From Galeopsis tetrahit (Eukaryota; Streptophyta; Magnoliopsida; Lamiales; Lamiaceae): a stretch of DNA of 64,000 nt. The notes beneath the pieces were generated by a model, which ran no database searches, was not told the origin of the DNA, and saw nothing but the letters and a program-made list of their open reading frames with translations. Position 1 is the first letter of the stretch. Each line of letters begins with the position of its first letter. The stretch spans positions 25,284,565 to 25,348,564 of the forward strand of contig OY776125.1 of NCBI GenBank assembly GCA_963675135.1, in the 5' to 3' direction. Made by a program: the position numbers and the translations under genes. Below, in pieces: positions 20,127 to 30,734 of the stretch.

Positions 20127-22064
20127 AAGGAGTATATGACAAGTGTATGGGGGGGGGAATACACTTGTATGCAATTCTTTTGCTAATTTGATCAAACCAG
20201 AGTTCAGCAAGGTTGTCTTGGACAACTCTGCTGAAGAAAATTAACTCTTCTAAGATAATCAAACTACTAAGTACTATTGAGTACTTAGTTGAATAACTAT
20301 CTAGGGGAGTTATATGTGCGGAATAGTGGTTGGCCCTTTTAGTTTAGACTCCTTTAGATACTGAAATCACTTAGTCAATGCAACACAGTCCAGTTTTCAG
20401 GGAACTTGTCCAAATAGGTTTTTGCACAGTCTTTGAATATGTATCTTTGAAAGATCAGTTTTGTGTGCAGTGTTGAATGAATGTAAATACTTGTAAAGTA
20501 AATCAACACAAGAGGTTATAGTGGTTCAGAGACTCAAGCTCCTACATCCACTTTCCCTGATTTAACAGGATAATTCCTTCACTCTTGGAATTAACTTGTT
20601 TTATAGTGCCAAGGTGCACTTGATCAAAAACACCACTCCTTGGTGAATTGATCCCTAGGATGTCTAGAGTCCTAATACCCTCTTCTCAACTCAGAACTGA
20701 ACTGTTCTTCTCTCAACAGTCAGCTCCTACCACTTCTACTACTACAACCTTCTCACTTTCACTCTTGAAAGGTGTAAGGGTTGAAGTAAGGTTCCAACTA
20801 ATGAGATATCCTTTACAATGAAGATCAGTGTATAAGGATAGGATATCTCTCTAAGCTTGTGTATGGATATACAATTAGGTTCAGCTTAGAAGAAGTGTAT
20901 AAAGACTAAGATAGTCTATTTGAAAGCTTGAGAGCACTTGTCAACTTGTAGGATAGTTGGATATTCTTGTCAAGGTTGAGGTGCTTTTGGATTGTGTTGA
21001 GGTACTTTCAAATGGTCTTCACACTTCTGTATTTATAGACAAAATGGAGGATTTGCCCGTTGGAGAGGCAGCCCCAAATTGCTATAAGTGTCTTCCTTGA
21101 GTTCTTCAAACTGGAAGACAGATTCTTGATAGTGACATGTCCTTATTTGGGTAATAAACGGCTTGTAAGACTTTGTCTTCATTCTGCAGCACTTTTCCCA
21201 AAGTTTGACTTCTTGTTAGGACTTGGACATGGCTTCTGAAGGTTGATATAATGATAGGACAACATTCCTTATCATCTGGACAACTCTCCTTATCACTATC
21301 AGCAGTTTTGCTTTTCAGCATGGTTGGCTTGCTCTTCTTCAGATGACTTGGCTCTCTCCCTTTATTTCACTTCAAGGTGATCTTAGCTTGTTTCTTTGGT
21401 GATCTTTAGGGTGTGGTTGTCTCTTTCTTCTTCAGCATAGTTGACCTTCAACCTTTAGAACATCTGTTCTGATTCAATCATGTTGAGACAACTCTTCTGG
21501 ACAACTCTCCTGATCAGCATATTTGGTCTTTTTGCATCAGAGCACTTTATACATAGAGTTGGCTTCTCTGGACAACTCTCCTGATCAAAACCTTTGAGTA
21601 GTCCTGTCCTTTTGAGCTAGATAAACTTGTTCTTGCATGTGGCTAGCTCCTTTGGACAACTCTCCTGATCAGAGCATATGAATATTTTCTCTGGACAACT
21701 CTCCTGATCAGAGCATCTTTATTGGATTTGTCCTTTTGAGCTTTACAATCTTGTTCTTGCACAAGAACATCTTCTCTGGACAACTCTCCTGATCAGAGCA
21801 TCTTAGATTTCATAGAGTGTCCTTGCTCTTAAGTGATTGTTCCAGAATTTGAGCCTTGAGGGGACTTGATCTTGATCATCTTCAAAGCATAGGTTCCCCC
21901 TCAAATTGTGCATCTAATTGTCTAAGAGCTGCCTAACATTTCAGCTTCTCATCTAGCCTATAAACTATATGTTCTATCATTTCTAGAACATATTTATCTT
22001 GACTTAGGCATGTCTCAGGGGGTTTTGGTATTAGATCAAAACATATCTCATTTTATTCCCAACA
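20115..22064 (-). repeat. 3' LTR of SIRE-like element with five-copy word array
   Basis: 1950 bp, TGTTGGTCCTGAAAGG to TTATTCCCAACA. Between 21499 and 21792 the word GGACAACTCTCCTGA occurs five times (starting 21499, 21570, 21654, 21693, 21778), mostly followed by TCAGAGCAT. Downstream, at 22065-22080, is the element's purine tract. ORF-like frames inside (21106-21321) occur in both LTRs (34963-35178) and have no recognisable features. Confidence 0.9.
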
Positions 22065-22521
22065 ATTTCCCCCTTTTTGATGATGCCAAAACCTACACAA
22101 TCTAAGCAAAAGTGACTTGTCTACACCTATTACATGTATCTTCAGAAGACATGACTAAGGTCAATATTCCTGAAAAGATAATGTGTTAGTGTATTCACTG
22201 TTTCTGTTGCAAGTAGGTTCAAGATAGGCATAGAGAGATTAGTGTTTCTTGATTCAAAATAAGTTCAACTATCATTCATTCAAAGATCATTACAAGCATG
22301 TTGATAGTTGAAATTAACATATCAGAGCATGAATCAATGACACTTAAATATATCAGAGCAATTCATTACAATAATTCAAAATAATATTTTCAGCATCAGA
22401 GCACAGAACTTGTATCAGAGCAATCCATAACAAACCAGAGCAAACAGATTAGCACATCAGCAATCTTGACCATATTTCAGCATAGTTGATCATTCAAGTA
22501 AGGTCAGAAGACTTAGCCATT
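22065..22521 (-). other. 3' untranslated region of SIRE-like element
   Basis: About 450 bp lie between the stop of the 1581-codon ORF and the 3' LTR. The polypurine tract at 22065-22080 abuts the LTR. The rest repeats ATCAGAGCA-type words (22316-22470). No ORF is seen. Confidence 0.7.
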
Positions 22522-25500
22522 TCAAAGGTCATCCTCTGGGGGTGGCAGCATTCCATACTGTGCCCACACTCTTCTTTTCAATGCCATGGCTTCTTGGTTG
22601 GTTCCCTTAGGTCCAAGAACCATCTTGTTTAGCTTAAGGATCTCAGTGAATTCTCTCAGAATTCTTGCTTGGTCAATCCATCCTTCAAGCTTTGGAGGCA
22701 TGTATATGATTGGCTTGGGAGCTGTGAGTTCAAATCTTGCAATGTCAGCAGCTGCAAGTAGTTGTTGATACAACTCTCTGTAGTATTCTAGCATGAACTC
22801 AGTGAAGGCAGAGTTTGCATCTCCTCCATTCCATCTGTCAATGACATAATAGTCATAGACAAACTCCCTTTTGGCTTCTTCCCATGTGTCATTCAGTTGA
22901 ATTGGCACCCATTTATCCAAGTGTGGATATTTGGTGTCCATTGGGATTAGAAGCTGAGGCTTCATCTTGCTGTAAGTTGCTCTCCTCCTTCTTGGTTTCT
23001 GAAAGTTTGCTCTCCTTTCATCTCTTGCTCTGTTGGCTTCTTCCATCAGATCCATTTTCTCTTGGGCCCTCATCATGGCCAGTTTCTGTTGTGTTTCAGG
23101 GTCTTTGCCATACCCTTCATGAAACAGTTTTGATGGATCAAGAGCTAGGACTGTTGTCTTCTTCTTAGGTTCAGATCCAAATCCTTCAGCAAATAACTCT
23201 TCAATGTCTTCAGAGGACTTGGTATCTTCAGCAGTTTTGCCAGATTCAGAAGATTTGTCCTTTTCAACAGCTTTGGGGTCTTCAGCAGTTTTGGCTTTCT
23301 TTGATGTAGGCTCATCTTCATCAATTCTGAATTCAGGTGGAAGATCAAGGCTGCTAGGAAAGTCAGTGAATTTCTCAATTTGTCTCTTCTTTCCTTGGGC
23401 CTTCTTGATCTTTCCTCTAGTTTGGACACCTTCAGCATCTTTGTCCAAACCTGACACTTCACCACCTGGTCTTTGTTGTAGCCTTACTCTTTCCTCTTGA
23501 GCTGAGGCCATTGAGTTTTTCAATGCCAATGCTAACTGCTCCTCTTCATCCAATTCTTCCAAATTCAGCACTGCTGGCTCTTTTCCCTTTCCTTCAGGGA
23601 CTTTGTCCTTCCCTTTCACTGGACTCCCAATCACCAAGGCACCTTTTGCCCTTGCTCTTTCCCTTTCCCCCTTTTTGGCAACATCAAAACACTGGGGCTT
23701 GAGGTCACTCATTGTTGAGGCCATCAGGGATTGAGCCTGGTTTAGGGATTTCATTTCTTCCAACAAATATACATTCTCATCATGTATATTTTGCATCTTG
23801 TCACTGCTCAAGCTAAGAAAAGCAAGAACAGGCTTCATTTTCTGTTGAACAACTTCCTCCATGGTTGCCTTGAGAGATGCATCCAATTTGGCTTTCAGAA
23901 GCTCAGTGAGGTTGGCCACTGCACCTTCAGCAATGTTGGCCAACACATCTTGGGAAAACTTTTCAGAGGCTGCTTTGACCATAGCTAGCCTTTGCTCTTC
24001 AGCTCTTCTCTTTTGTAGAGCAGTCTTCTTTCCAATAGCTTGTTTGACAGTTAGCCTGAGAGCTTTGACATTAGCATTGTGATTGTCTCTCAGCAGCTTT
24101 TGTTCTTTCTTGACCTCCTCTGAGATGGCTTCCATGGTTGATTTGGCATTTTGAACTTCAGTGGAGATGGTTTGGAGACCAGATTCCACACCACTGATCC
24201 TTGCCTCAAGAGTTGGTAGCACAACATCTTCAGAGCCAGTGAGCCTCATTTCTACAGATGCTAGAGTCCTTCCTTGCTCATTTAATGCTCCTGAAGTTTC
24301 AGCATGAGCAGATTGGACTTGATGAGCCAATGAGTCCAACTTCTCTGATTGCATTCCAAGTAAGGCCTGAGCTGAGCCTGTGTCTACTTGGATAGGTGCA
24401 TCTGTTAAGAACTCATCTGCAAAAATTTGATCAAGAGAAATACCTGCAACATCAGACAAGTCAAACAAGTTAGGAAATAAGCACTCATCACCCTCAATTT
24501 CTTTTGTATAAGACTCTGATACATCAGCAGTCTTCTTCTCATTTTCAACTTGTTCTTTTCTCCCTTCTTTAATGATGTTCTCACTCAAGGAATCAGGCCT
24601 CCTCTCATCAAGGGATTCTTGAAGTTCAGATTTGACTTCAAGAATAACCTGTCCTTCCTCACTTATTCCACCCTCATATGGTGGTACACTCACTATCTTA
24701 GTGATGACTACCTCTCTTTCATCCTCAACTCCCTCTGATTTTTCAACTATTTTCTCCTTTTCAACTCCTTCTCCTAAACCTGCAGCATCTCCACCTTCAA
24801 CAAGGTTCAAAGATGGCAGTTGTGGGGAGATCACAGTGCTTATCTCAGCAGCCACTGAGTCATCCTGAATGATTAAGGGCTGATCAGTGTCCAACTCTTC
24901 TGACACTGAATAGGCCTTAATCAAACTAGCCTCTAGTACAGGAACCTCAACATCTTTAGGCTGTGCCTTGGGTTCAGAAGAACCTTCATTGGCAGATGTG
25001 TCTTTGGTTGTGTTACCACCCTTGGTCAACACCTCTGAAGATACAGAGCCTTTCCTATGATAGGTTTTAGGAGGATTGGAAAGTCTATCTGCTACAGAAG
25101 ACTTGGGTTGAAGGGGTTCAGGGAGGTTGGCTTGAGGGGTTTCAGGAGGATTGGGATTTGAAGGGTTTGAGGGATCATCAGGGGAATCATCATCATTGGA
25201 GCTACTGTCAGGGTGTTTGATTCCCTTGGCTTTTCTTTCTTTCTCCTCCTCAATCTTATCAGCTACCAACTTTGCAAAAATCTCCTCATCAATGAGGAAT
25301 CTTGTCTTTGAAACTCCAGCAAAGTGTAGCAATCTGTTTTCCTCAATCTGCCACCAGTTTGCACCCTTATCTTGGATGACTTGTGATATCTCCATCAAGG
25401 ATTTGTCTTTCACATCAACAAGCATCCTTAAATCTTGAAAGGCCTTCTGAATTCTTGGAAATTCAGCAAGTTGTGGATACAAACTGTCCACAGTAGCCTT

Positions 25501-27267
25501 GGCTCCTCCTCTGAGCATACTTTCATAAGTATACTCCTCCTCATCTCCACTTGAATGGGGACTTTGGGTTATAGGGGAGTTGGCTCTGGGTTCTCCTAAC
25601 ATGGCTTCAGGCAAATTGATTTCATGGATAATGGTCTCAGAAGGGTTGGGTGCAGTAGAAGGATCTTCAGTTGCTTTTGAGAGCAATGGGTCTGAAGGGG
25701 CTTTACTCAGGGGGGTTGGCTCATTGAGTGCATGCTCTAAGAGCTTTGAGTAATTGAGCATGGATGAGTCAAGGAGAGACAGGAGTCTTGTCTCATCTAC
25801 TGCTAAGTCAGCAAGCACATCAATGCCACTTCTTTGCTCATTCCCTTCTGGAGAATACCTCTTAGTGAGATTTACAGGGGTAATGGGTTGGTTGGAAGGG
25901 GTGACATGGGTTTCAGGGGAGTTGGGCTCAAGGTACTGAGTTTCAGGGAGGTTGGCCTCTATGGGTTGACCTTCAGGGACTTTGGATTCTGGAGTTCCAG
26001 AACCGGATGAATTAGTCCTTGACATGGATTTGGCCCTGCTTTCAGCTCTGCTCTCCCTTAGAGCCAATTGAAGAGACTTTTCTTCTTGCAGCTCCATCAC
26101 CTTCTCAGTAGGTTTGGCCCTTCTCTTGCTGGCCCTACTACTTCCACTTCCTTCCTTCTCAGGGACAATTTCCCTGATTCTCTTGTCACCCTTAGACTTT
26201 TGTCTAGTCTCGTTGTACTTTTGCCTTAGTTCTTCTGAATGATCAGAGGGCACTTGTACACCTTCTCTAGCAAATTCTTCAATCTCAGTTGAAGCATCAG
26301 AATTCTCTTCGGAGATTATCTGAGACATGTTCCTTGTCTTTACAGCCCTGGCCTTTGTTCTCTTTTTCAACTTGGGCTTCTCTTCTTCCTCTGTTTCAGC
26401 AGGCTTGGCCATTAACATCCTTCTTTTCTCAGTTTTCTTGCTGAGCTTTCTGAAGAGGATCTTTTGGGCTGGGAGGGGCTTTGCAAAGGTTTGCATCTGG
26501 GAATAGTGGGAAAACCTCTCAATCAACAAGCTTGCCCTGGTGCAATACTTGATTTTCCCTTCTAGCACCACCTTGTTGTGAGATTTCACCTTGAATTTAG
26601 CCTTCTCCTTCATCATTTCAGACATAATGAAGGTCCTCCAATCAAACTTGATGCCCTTATCACTGGCATCAATAATGGCAGCCATGATTCTGATCCTTGG
26701 ATGGCTGACCTGCTCTAAGCTTCCAGTGTTGCTTAAGAGGCTCTTAGCAACTACTTCAAAAAGATTGAGAAACTCTGGCTTGAGAGTTTTCTTGTTTTGA
26801 GTTGAGGAGAGAGGGCCTGGAACTAATAACCATTCTTGGGCTATTTCATCTTCATGCCCAGTACCATAAACCTCTGGATTCCTTCCCTCATAAGGCAATC
26901 CAAAAGCTCCTTCCAGATCCTCTGAGGAGAATTTTACTCTGTGGAATCTCTCCTCTTCCTCTCCTTCAGCAGTGTATGACAATCTGGTTGATACTTCACC
27001 ATCCTCAGGTTTGCCTCTCCACTTTAGGAAGGCAAAGAATTCTGCCATGTAGCTCTCCAAGCAAGAGCTTGGTCTTTCTTCCAAGAACTTTTGGAGACCA
27101 GCCCTTCTTAACCATCTCAGGGTTGGAGTAATCTCAGGATCTTCACTTTCAAAAGAGACTATTGGCTCAAAGTGAAGGTTGTTCTTGTTGCTTAGATAGC
27201 CAAAATCTAGGTCTAGATCCTTGTTAGAGAAATCAACAAGCATCTCAGGTCTAACTTTGGGGGCCAT
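22522..27267 (-). CDS. giant 1581-aa ORF in env-like position of the retroelement
   Basis: Intact from MAPKVRPEMLVDF to the stop, with no frameshift. Residues ~1-285 look folded: a WLRRAGLQKFLEERP helix, an FFAFLKWRG strand, FSSEDLEGAFGLPYEGR, and a basic C-terminal part. Residues ~285-960 are acidic, Ser/Pro/Glu-rich and probably disordered, with repeated NLPE/NSPE peptides. Residues ~965-1205 form a long coiled coil (SEKLDSLAHQVQSAHAE through SLNQAQSLMASTMSDLK). A charged linker follows, then a Trp/Tyr-rich domain (~1430-1581, DKWVPIQLNDTWEEAKREF). I see no signal peptide or membrane helix, so it is not a classical envelope. The N-terminal part vaguely recalls plant transposon-protein ORFs; function unknown. 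It shares the word pattern of its host element, so it belongs to it. Confidence 0.85.
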   Translation of the reverse strand: MAPKVRPEMLVDFSNKDLDLDFGYLSNKNNLHFEPIVSFESEDPEITPTLRWLRRAGLQKFLEERPSSCLESYMAEFFAFLKWRGKPEDGEVSTRLSYTAEGEEEERFHRVKFSSEDLEGAFGLPYEGRNPEVYGTGHEDEIAQEWLLVPGPLSSTQNKKTLKPEFLNLFEVVAKSLLSNTGSLEQVSHPRIRIMAAIIDASDKGIKFDWRTFIMSEMMKEKAKFKVKSHNKVVLEGKIKYCTRASLLIERFSHYSQMQTFAKPLPAQKILFRKLSKKTEKRRMLMAKPAETEEEEKPKLKKRTKARAVKTRNMSQIISEENSDASTEIEEFAREGVQVPSDHSEELRQKYNETRQKSKGDKRIREIVPEKEGSGSSRASKRRAKPTEKVMELQEEKSLQLALRESRAESRAKSMSRTNSSGSGTPESKVPEGQPIEANLPETQYLEPNSPETHVTPSNQPITPVNLTKRYSPEGNEQRSGIDVLADLAVDETRLLSLLDSSMLNYSKLLEHALNEPTPLSKAPSDPLLSKATEDPSTAPNPSETIIHEINLPEAMLGEPRANSPITQSPHSSGDEEEYTYESMLRGGAKATVDSLYPQLAEFPRIQKAFQDLRMLVDVKDKSLMEISQVIQDKGANWWQIEENRLLHFAGVSKTRFLIDEEIFAKLVADKIEEEKERKAKGIKHPDSSSNDDDSPDDPSNPSNPNPPETPQANLPEPLQPKSSVADRLSNPPKTYHRKGSVSSEVLTKGGNTTKDTSANEGSSEPKAQPKDVEVPVLEASLIKAYSVSEELDTDQPLIIQDDSVAAEISTVISPQLPSLNLVEGGDAAGLGEGVEKEKIVEKSEGVEDEREVVITKIVSVPPYEGGISEEGQVILEVKSELQESLDERRPDSLSENIIKEGRKEQVENEKKTADVSESYTKEIEGDECLFPNLFDLSDVAGISLDQIFADEFLTDAPIQVDTGSAQALLGMQSEKLDSLAHQVQSAHAETSGALNEQGRTLASVEMRLTGSEDVVLPTLEARISGVESGLQTISTEVQNAKSTMEAISEEVKKEQKLLRDNHNANVKALRLTVKQAIGKKTALQKRRAEEQRLAMVKAASEKFSQDVLANIAEGAVANLTELLKAKLDASLKATMEEVVQQKMKPVLAFLSLSSDKMQNIHDENVYLLEEMKSLNQAQSLMASTMSDLKPQCFDVAKKGERERARAKGALVIGSPVKGKDKVPEGKGKEPAVLNLEELDEEEQLALALKNSMASAQEERVRLQQRPGGEVSGLDKDAEGVQTRGKIKKAQGKKRQIEKFTDFPSSLDLPPEFRIDEDEPTSKKAKTAEDPKAVEKDKSSESGKTAEDTKSSEDIEELFAEGFGSEPKKKTTVLALDPSKLFHEGYGKDPETQQKLAMMRAQEKMDLMEEANRARDERRANFQKPRRRRATYSKMKPQLLIPMDTKYPHLDKWVPIQLNDTWEEAKREFVYDYYVIDRWNGGDANSAFTEFMLEYYRELYQQLLAAADIARFELTAPKPIIYMPPKLEGWIDQARILREFTEILKLNKMVLGPKGTNQEAMALKRRVWAQYGMLPPPEDDL

Positions 27268-27968
27268 TGAAATTTGCAGAGAGAGTTTTGAGTTTTGAGA
27301 GAGTTTGAAGAAAATTTTGAGTTAGGGTTTCGAATACTTGGGGAAGAAGTGTTTGTGGGGATCTTAAGACTTGTGAATATTCTAAAAAGAATGTTTGTCA
27401 ATGAGTTGGTAAGGTCTTGAAGCAATTCAAAGGTGAATAAAAATGGAAATCCAAAATGGACGGCTAGGATTGATTTCAGGGGAGTTGTCCATTTTTGATC
27501 CAATGGTCAAAAACCAATGTAACAGTGAAATAACTGTTTTATTCAAAACGTGGGTGGTTTTTAATGTTTGTTTAAGGCTGGGGATTTTTCGAGATAGATC
27601 ATGTCCCAAAAAGTTTAATGCAAACAAGAGTTAAATCTTGGCATTTAATGCATGGAAAGTGACCTTTTGGGTGGGAGACAAATTAAATCCTAAAAAGGTG
27701 AAAACTGTATTTCAATGGGACAGATTTCGAAATAGGTGTTGATCACCAAAAATAGGTGCTTATCAAACCAAGGAATTTGTTTGATAGCCAGGACAACTTA
27801 TCTGACCCTACATGGACAAGTGTCCTGAAGAAAGGTGGACAAAGGTCCTGAATGTTAATGGACAAGTGTCCTGAAGAAGTAAGGTCATGTTTCTGAGTTT
27901 CAGTAGACTTGACCAAGTCTGCTGAAGTTTGAGTTTGTTTCCCCCTTAATCAATGAGCTTCTTTGGAC
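27268..27968 (-). other. pol-ORF3 linker of the SIRE-like element
   Basis: About 700 bp without a long frame on the element strand. It contains three GGACAA..GTCCTGAA words (27812-27870) and one exact TCAGGGGAGTTGTCC (27476-27490, plus strand). An internal promoter or splice acceptor for the downstream ORF would have to be here; I cannot point to one with confidence. Confidence 0.5.
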
Positions 27969-30734
27969 TTATTTGTCCAACTTCCCTGGATCAAGTAATC
28001 CCAACTCTGCTGATAGCTCCAGAAATCTTGCCTCTGCAAGTGGCTTGGTTAGTATATCAGCTTTTTGATGGTCTGTGTGAATTTTCACTAGCTTGATATC
28101 CTTCTTCTCCACATGATCTCTAATGAAGTGGTGCTTGATGTCCACATGCTTGCATCTTGTGTGCAAGACAGGATTTTGTGATATAGCAATGGCACTATTG
28201 TTATCACAAAATATTGGCACTTCAGTAGAGTTGACTCTGTAGTCTCTTAGTTGTTGTCTCAACCATAGGATTTGAGCACAACAACTTCCAGCTGCAACAT
28301 ATTCAGCTTCAGTGGTGGATGTGGCCACTGTGTTCTGCTTCTTGGAGAACCAAGATATGAGTTTGTTGCCCAAGAATTGACAAGTCCCTGAGGTGGACTT
28401 TCTGTCAATCCTACATCCTCCATAGTCAGCATCTGAGTAGCCTGTTAGCTCAATATTGTCATCAGCAGGGTACCAAAGGCCTAGATTCTCAGTGCCTTTG
28501 AGGTACCTCAAAATCCTCTTTGCAGCCTCAAGGTGGCTTTTCTTAGGATTTGCTTGAAACCTTGCACAAACACCTACTGCAAAGGTGATATCAGGTCTGC
28601 TGGCAGTGAGATAGAGGAGTGATCCAATGATTCCTCTATACTCAGTGGAGTTGGTTGGAACACCACTCTCATCAGGATCCATCTTCCAATTTGTGTTCAT
28701 AGGGATCCTTACTGGCTTGCTGGTTGTACACCCAAACTTTTTGATCATTTCTCTGGTGTACTTAGCTTGGTTGATGAAGATTCCTTCTTTAGATTGTTTG
28801 ACTTGTAGACCCAAAAAGAAGTTCATCAACCCCATCATGGACATTTCAAACTTGCTTTGCATGAGCTTGGAGAATTTCTCACACAGCTTCTCATTAGGGG
28901 ATCCAAAAATTATGTCATCTACATAAATTTGGACAAGCAAGATGTCCTCTCCTTCAGAGATTCTGAAGAGAGTTCTGTCCACAGTTCCCTTGGTGAATCC
29001 ATGATCCAAGAGGAATTGTGACAGTGTATCATACCAAGCCCTAGGGGCTTGTTTGAGTCCATATAGAGCTTTCTTGAGTCTGTAAATTTGGTTTCCAACT
29101 TCAAAACCTGGTGGTTGCTCCACATAGACTTCTTCTTTCAAGACTCCATTCAGGAAGGCACTCTTGACATCCATTTGGTATACTTTGAACCTCTTGTGGG
29201 CTGCATAGGCTAGAAAGAGCCTTATTGCTTCTAGCCTTGCCACAGGTGCAAATGTCTCATCATAGTCAATGCCTTCATGTTGGCAATACCCTTTTGCCAC
29301 TAGTCTTGCTTTGTTTCTGACAATCACATCATTTTCATTTTTCTTGTTCTTGAATACCCACTTGGTTCCAATAACATCTTGATGTGAGGGTCTATCAACC
29401 AGCTCCCATACTTCATTTCTGGTGAATTGGTTGAGTTCTTCCTGCATGGCTGTGATCCAGTTGGCATCTTGAAGTGCTTCCTCAATATCACTTGGTTCTT
29501 GTTCTGATAAGAAACAACAGAATAGAGCACTTTCACCATGAAATCTTCTTGTTTTGACTCCAATACTTGGGTCACCAAGTATTAGATCAGTAGGATGGTC
29601 TGACAACCAGGTCCTTCTTTTCCTGATCTCTTCAGTAGAGTTGTCCTCTACTGAAGGTGAGTCATTTTGATCATAGAATTCAGGATAATTTAATGCAGGA
29701 TCTAATTCAGGATCATAATCAGGGGTGTTGTCCTCAATGTCAGGGACATTGGCATCTTCAACATTTTGAGTTCCCCCTTGATTATTTGACCCATTAACTA
29801 CCTCAGCAGGAACTGCTTCTTCATTGGTAGTTGTTACCTGGATGTGAACTGGGATTGGATCATTCAGTTCACCATTTCCATCAGTGGGATTTGTCTCAGG
29901 AAGGTTGCCTTCAGGATTGTTGTCCAATGTGGGTTTTTCAGGCAAATTGGCTTGAACAACATCTATGAATTCAGTGTCTTTGTCTTTTAGGCTTAATCTG
30001 GTTGTCCTCTGTGTGATTTCTTTAGGTTCCAAATGATCATTCTTGATCTCAAAGATAGACTCATCAAACACAACATGAGGTGTTTCTTCCACTATAAGGG
30101 TTTTCTTGTTGTAGACTCTGAAAGCTCTACTGATTTGTGAGTATCCAAGAAATACTCCTTCATCAGCTTTGCTGTCAAAGGCTTTCAACTGTTCTTTCCC
30201 ATTATTGTGAATGAAACATTTGCAACCAAATATATGAAAGTATGACACTTTTGGCATTCTTCCTTTCCAGAGTTCATAGGGGGTTTTGCCTTGCCCCTTA
30301 GTGATCAAACATCTATTTTGAGTATGGCATGCAGTGTTTATAGCTTCAGCCCAAAACCTCTTAGGTAAATTTGAATCAGCAATTAAAGTTCTAGCAGCTT
30401 CTTTTAAAGTTCTATTCCTTCTTTCTGCAACTCCATTTTGTTGGGGAGTTCTAGCTGCTGAGGTTTCATGAGCTATTCCATTAGATGTGCAATACTCATT
30501 GATGTATGAGTTAATGAACTCAGTGCCTTTATCAGATCTTATCTTGATAATGCTAAGGCTTTTCTCATTTGACAATCTCTTTAGAAGTTCAGGCAGTTTG
30601 ACTTGTGTTTCCTTCTTATTAAGGAGGAATACTACCCATGTGAACCTAGAGAAGTCATCTACTACCACCAATGTGTATTTTCTACCATTTATGCTTGCAG
30701 GGGTAATTGGTCCAAATAGATCCATATGTAATAG
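27969..30734 (-). CDS. copia pol: integrase core, RT, RNase H
   Basis: The longest open part of the gag-pol frame (start of clear ORF at 30725, 918 codons). Integrase core: MDLFGPI (first Asp), IRSDKGTEF (second Asp), NGVAERRNRT (Glu). The 230-360 region is variable and acidic, with QANLPE and NLPETNP peptides. Reverse transcriptase: KWVFKNKKNEND, QMDVKSAFLNGVLKEEVYVEQPPGF, catalytic YVDDIIFGS. RNase H: GYSDADYGGCRIDRKSTSG, TEAEYVAAGS, ending KADILTKPLAEARF. All catalytic residues are present. The upstream limit is an in-frame TAA at 30735-30737. Confidence 0.93.
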   Translation of the reverse strand, partial: LLHMDLFGPITPASINGRKYTLVVVDDFSRFTWVVFLLNKKETQVKLPELLKRLSNEKSLSIIKIRSDKGTEFINSYINEYCTSNGIAHETSAARTPQQNGVAERRNRTLKEAARTLIADSNLPKRFWAEAINTACHTQNRCLITKGQGKTPYELWKGRMPKVSYFHIFGCKCFIHNNGKEQLKAFDSKADEGVFLGYSQISRAFRVYNKKTLIVEETPHVVFDESIFEIKNDHLEPKEITQRTTRLSLKDKDTEFIDVVQANLPEKPTLDNNPEGNLPETNPTDGNGELNDPIPVHIQVTTTNEEAVPAEVVNGSNNQGGTQNVEDANVPDIEDNTPDYDPELDPALNYPEFYDQNDSPSVEDNSTEEIRKRRTWLSDHPTDLILGDPSIGVKTRRFHGESALFCCFLSEQEPSDIEEALQDANWITAMQEELNQFTRNEVWELVDRPSHQDVIGTKWVFKNKKNENDVIVRNKARLVAKGYCQHEGIDYDETFAPVARLEAIRLFLAYAAHKRFKVYQMDVKSAFLNGVLKEEVYVEQPPGFEVGNQIYRLKKALYGLKQAPRAWYDTLSQFLLDHGFTKGTVDRTLFRISEGEDILLVQIYVDDIIFGSPNEKLCEKFSKLMQSKFEMSMMGLMNFFLGLQVKQSKEGIFINQAKYTREMIKKFGCTTSKPVRIPMNTNWKMDPDESGVPTNSTEYRGIIGSLLYLTASRPDITFAVGVCARFQANPKKSHLEAAKRILRYLKGTENLGLWYPADDNIELTGYSDADYGGCRIDRKSTSGTCQFLGNKLISWFSKKQNTVATSTTEAEYVAAGSCCAQILWLRQQLRDYRVNSTEVPIFCDNNSAIAISQNPVLHTRCKHVDIKHHFIRDHVEKKDIKLVKIHTDHQKADILTKPLAEARFLELSAELGLLDPGKLDK

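Noticed and set aside
21482..21800. A CRISPR-like array in the LTR
   Set aside because: Repeats are short, unevenly spaced and inside a eukaryotic retrotransposon LTR; the same array is in both LTRs.
22522..27267. Calling the 1581-aa ORF an envelope protein
   Set aside because: Position is env-like, but no signal peptide, transmembrane helix or cleavage-site pattern is visible, so only the position supports the name.
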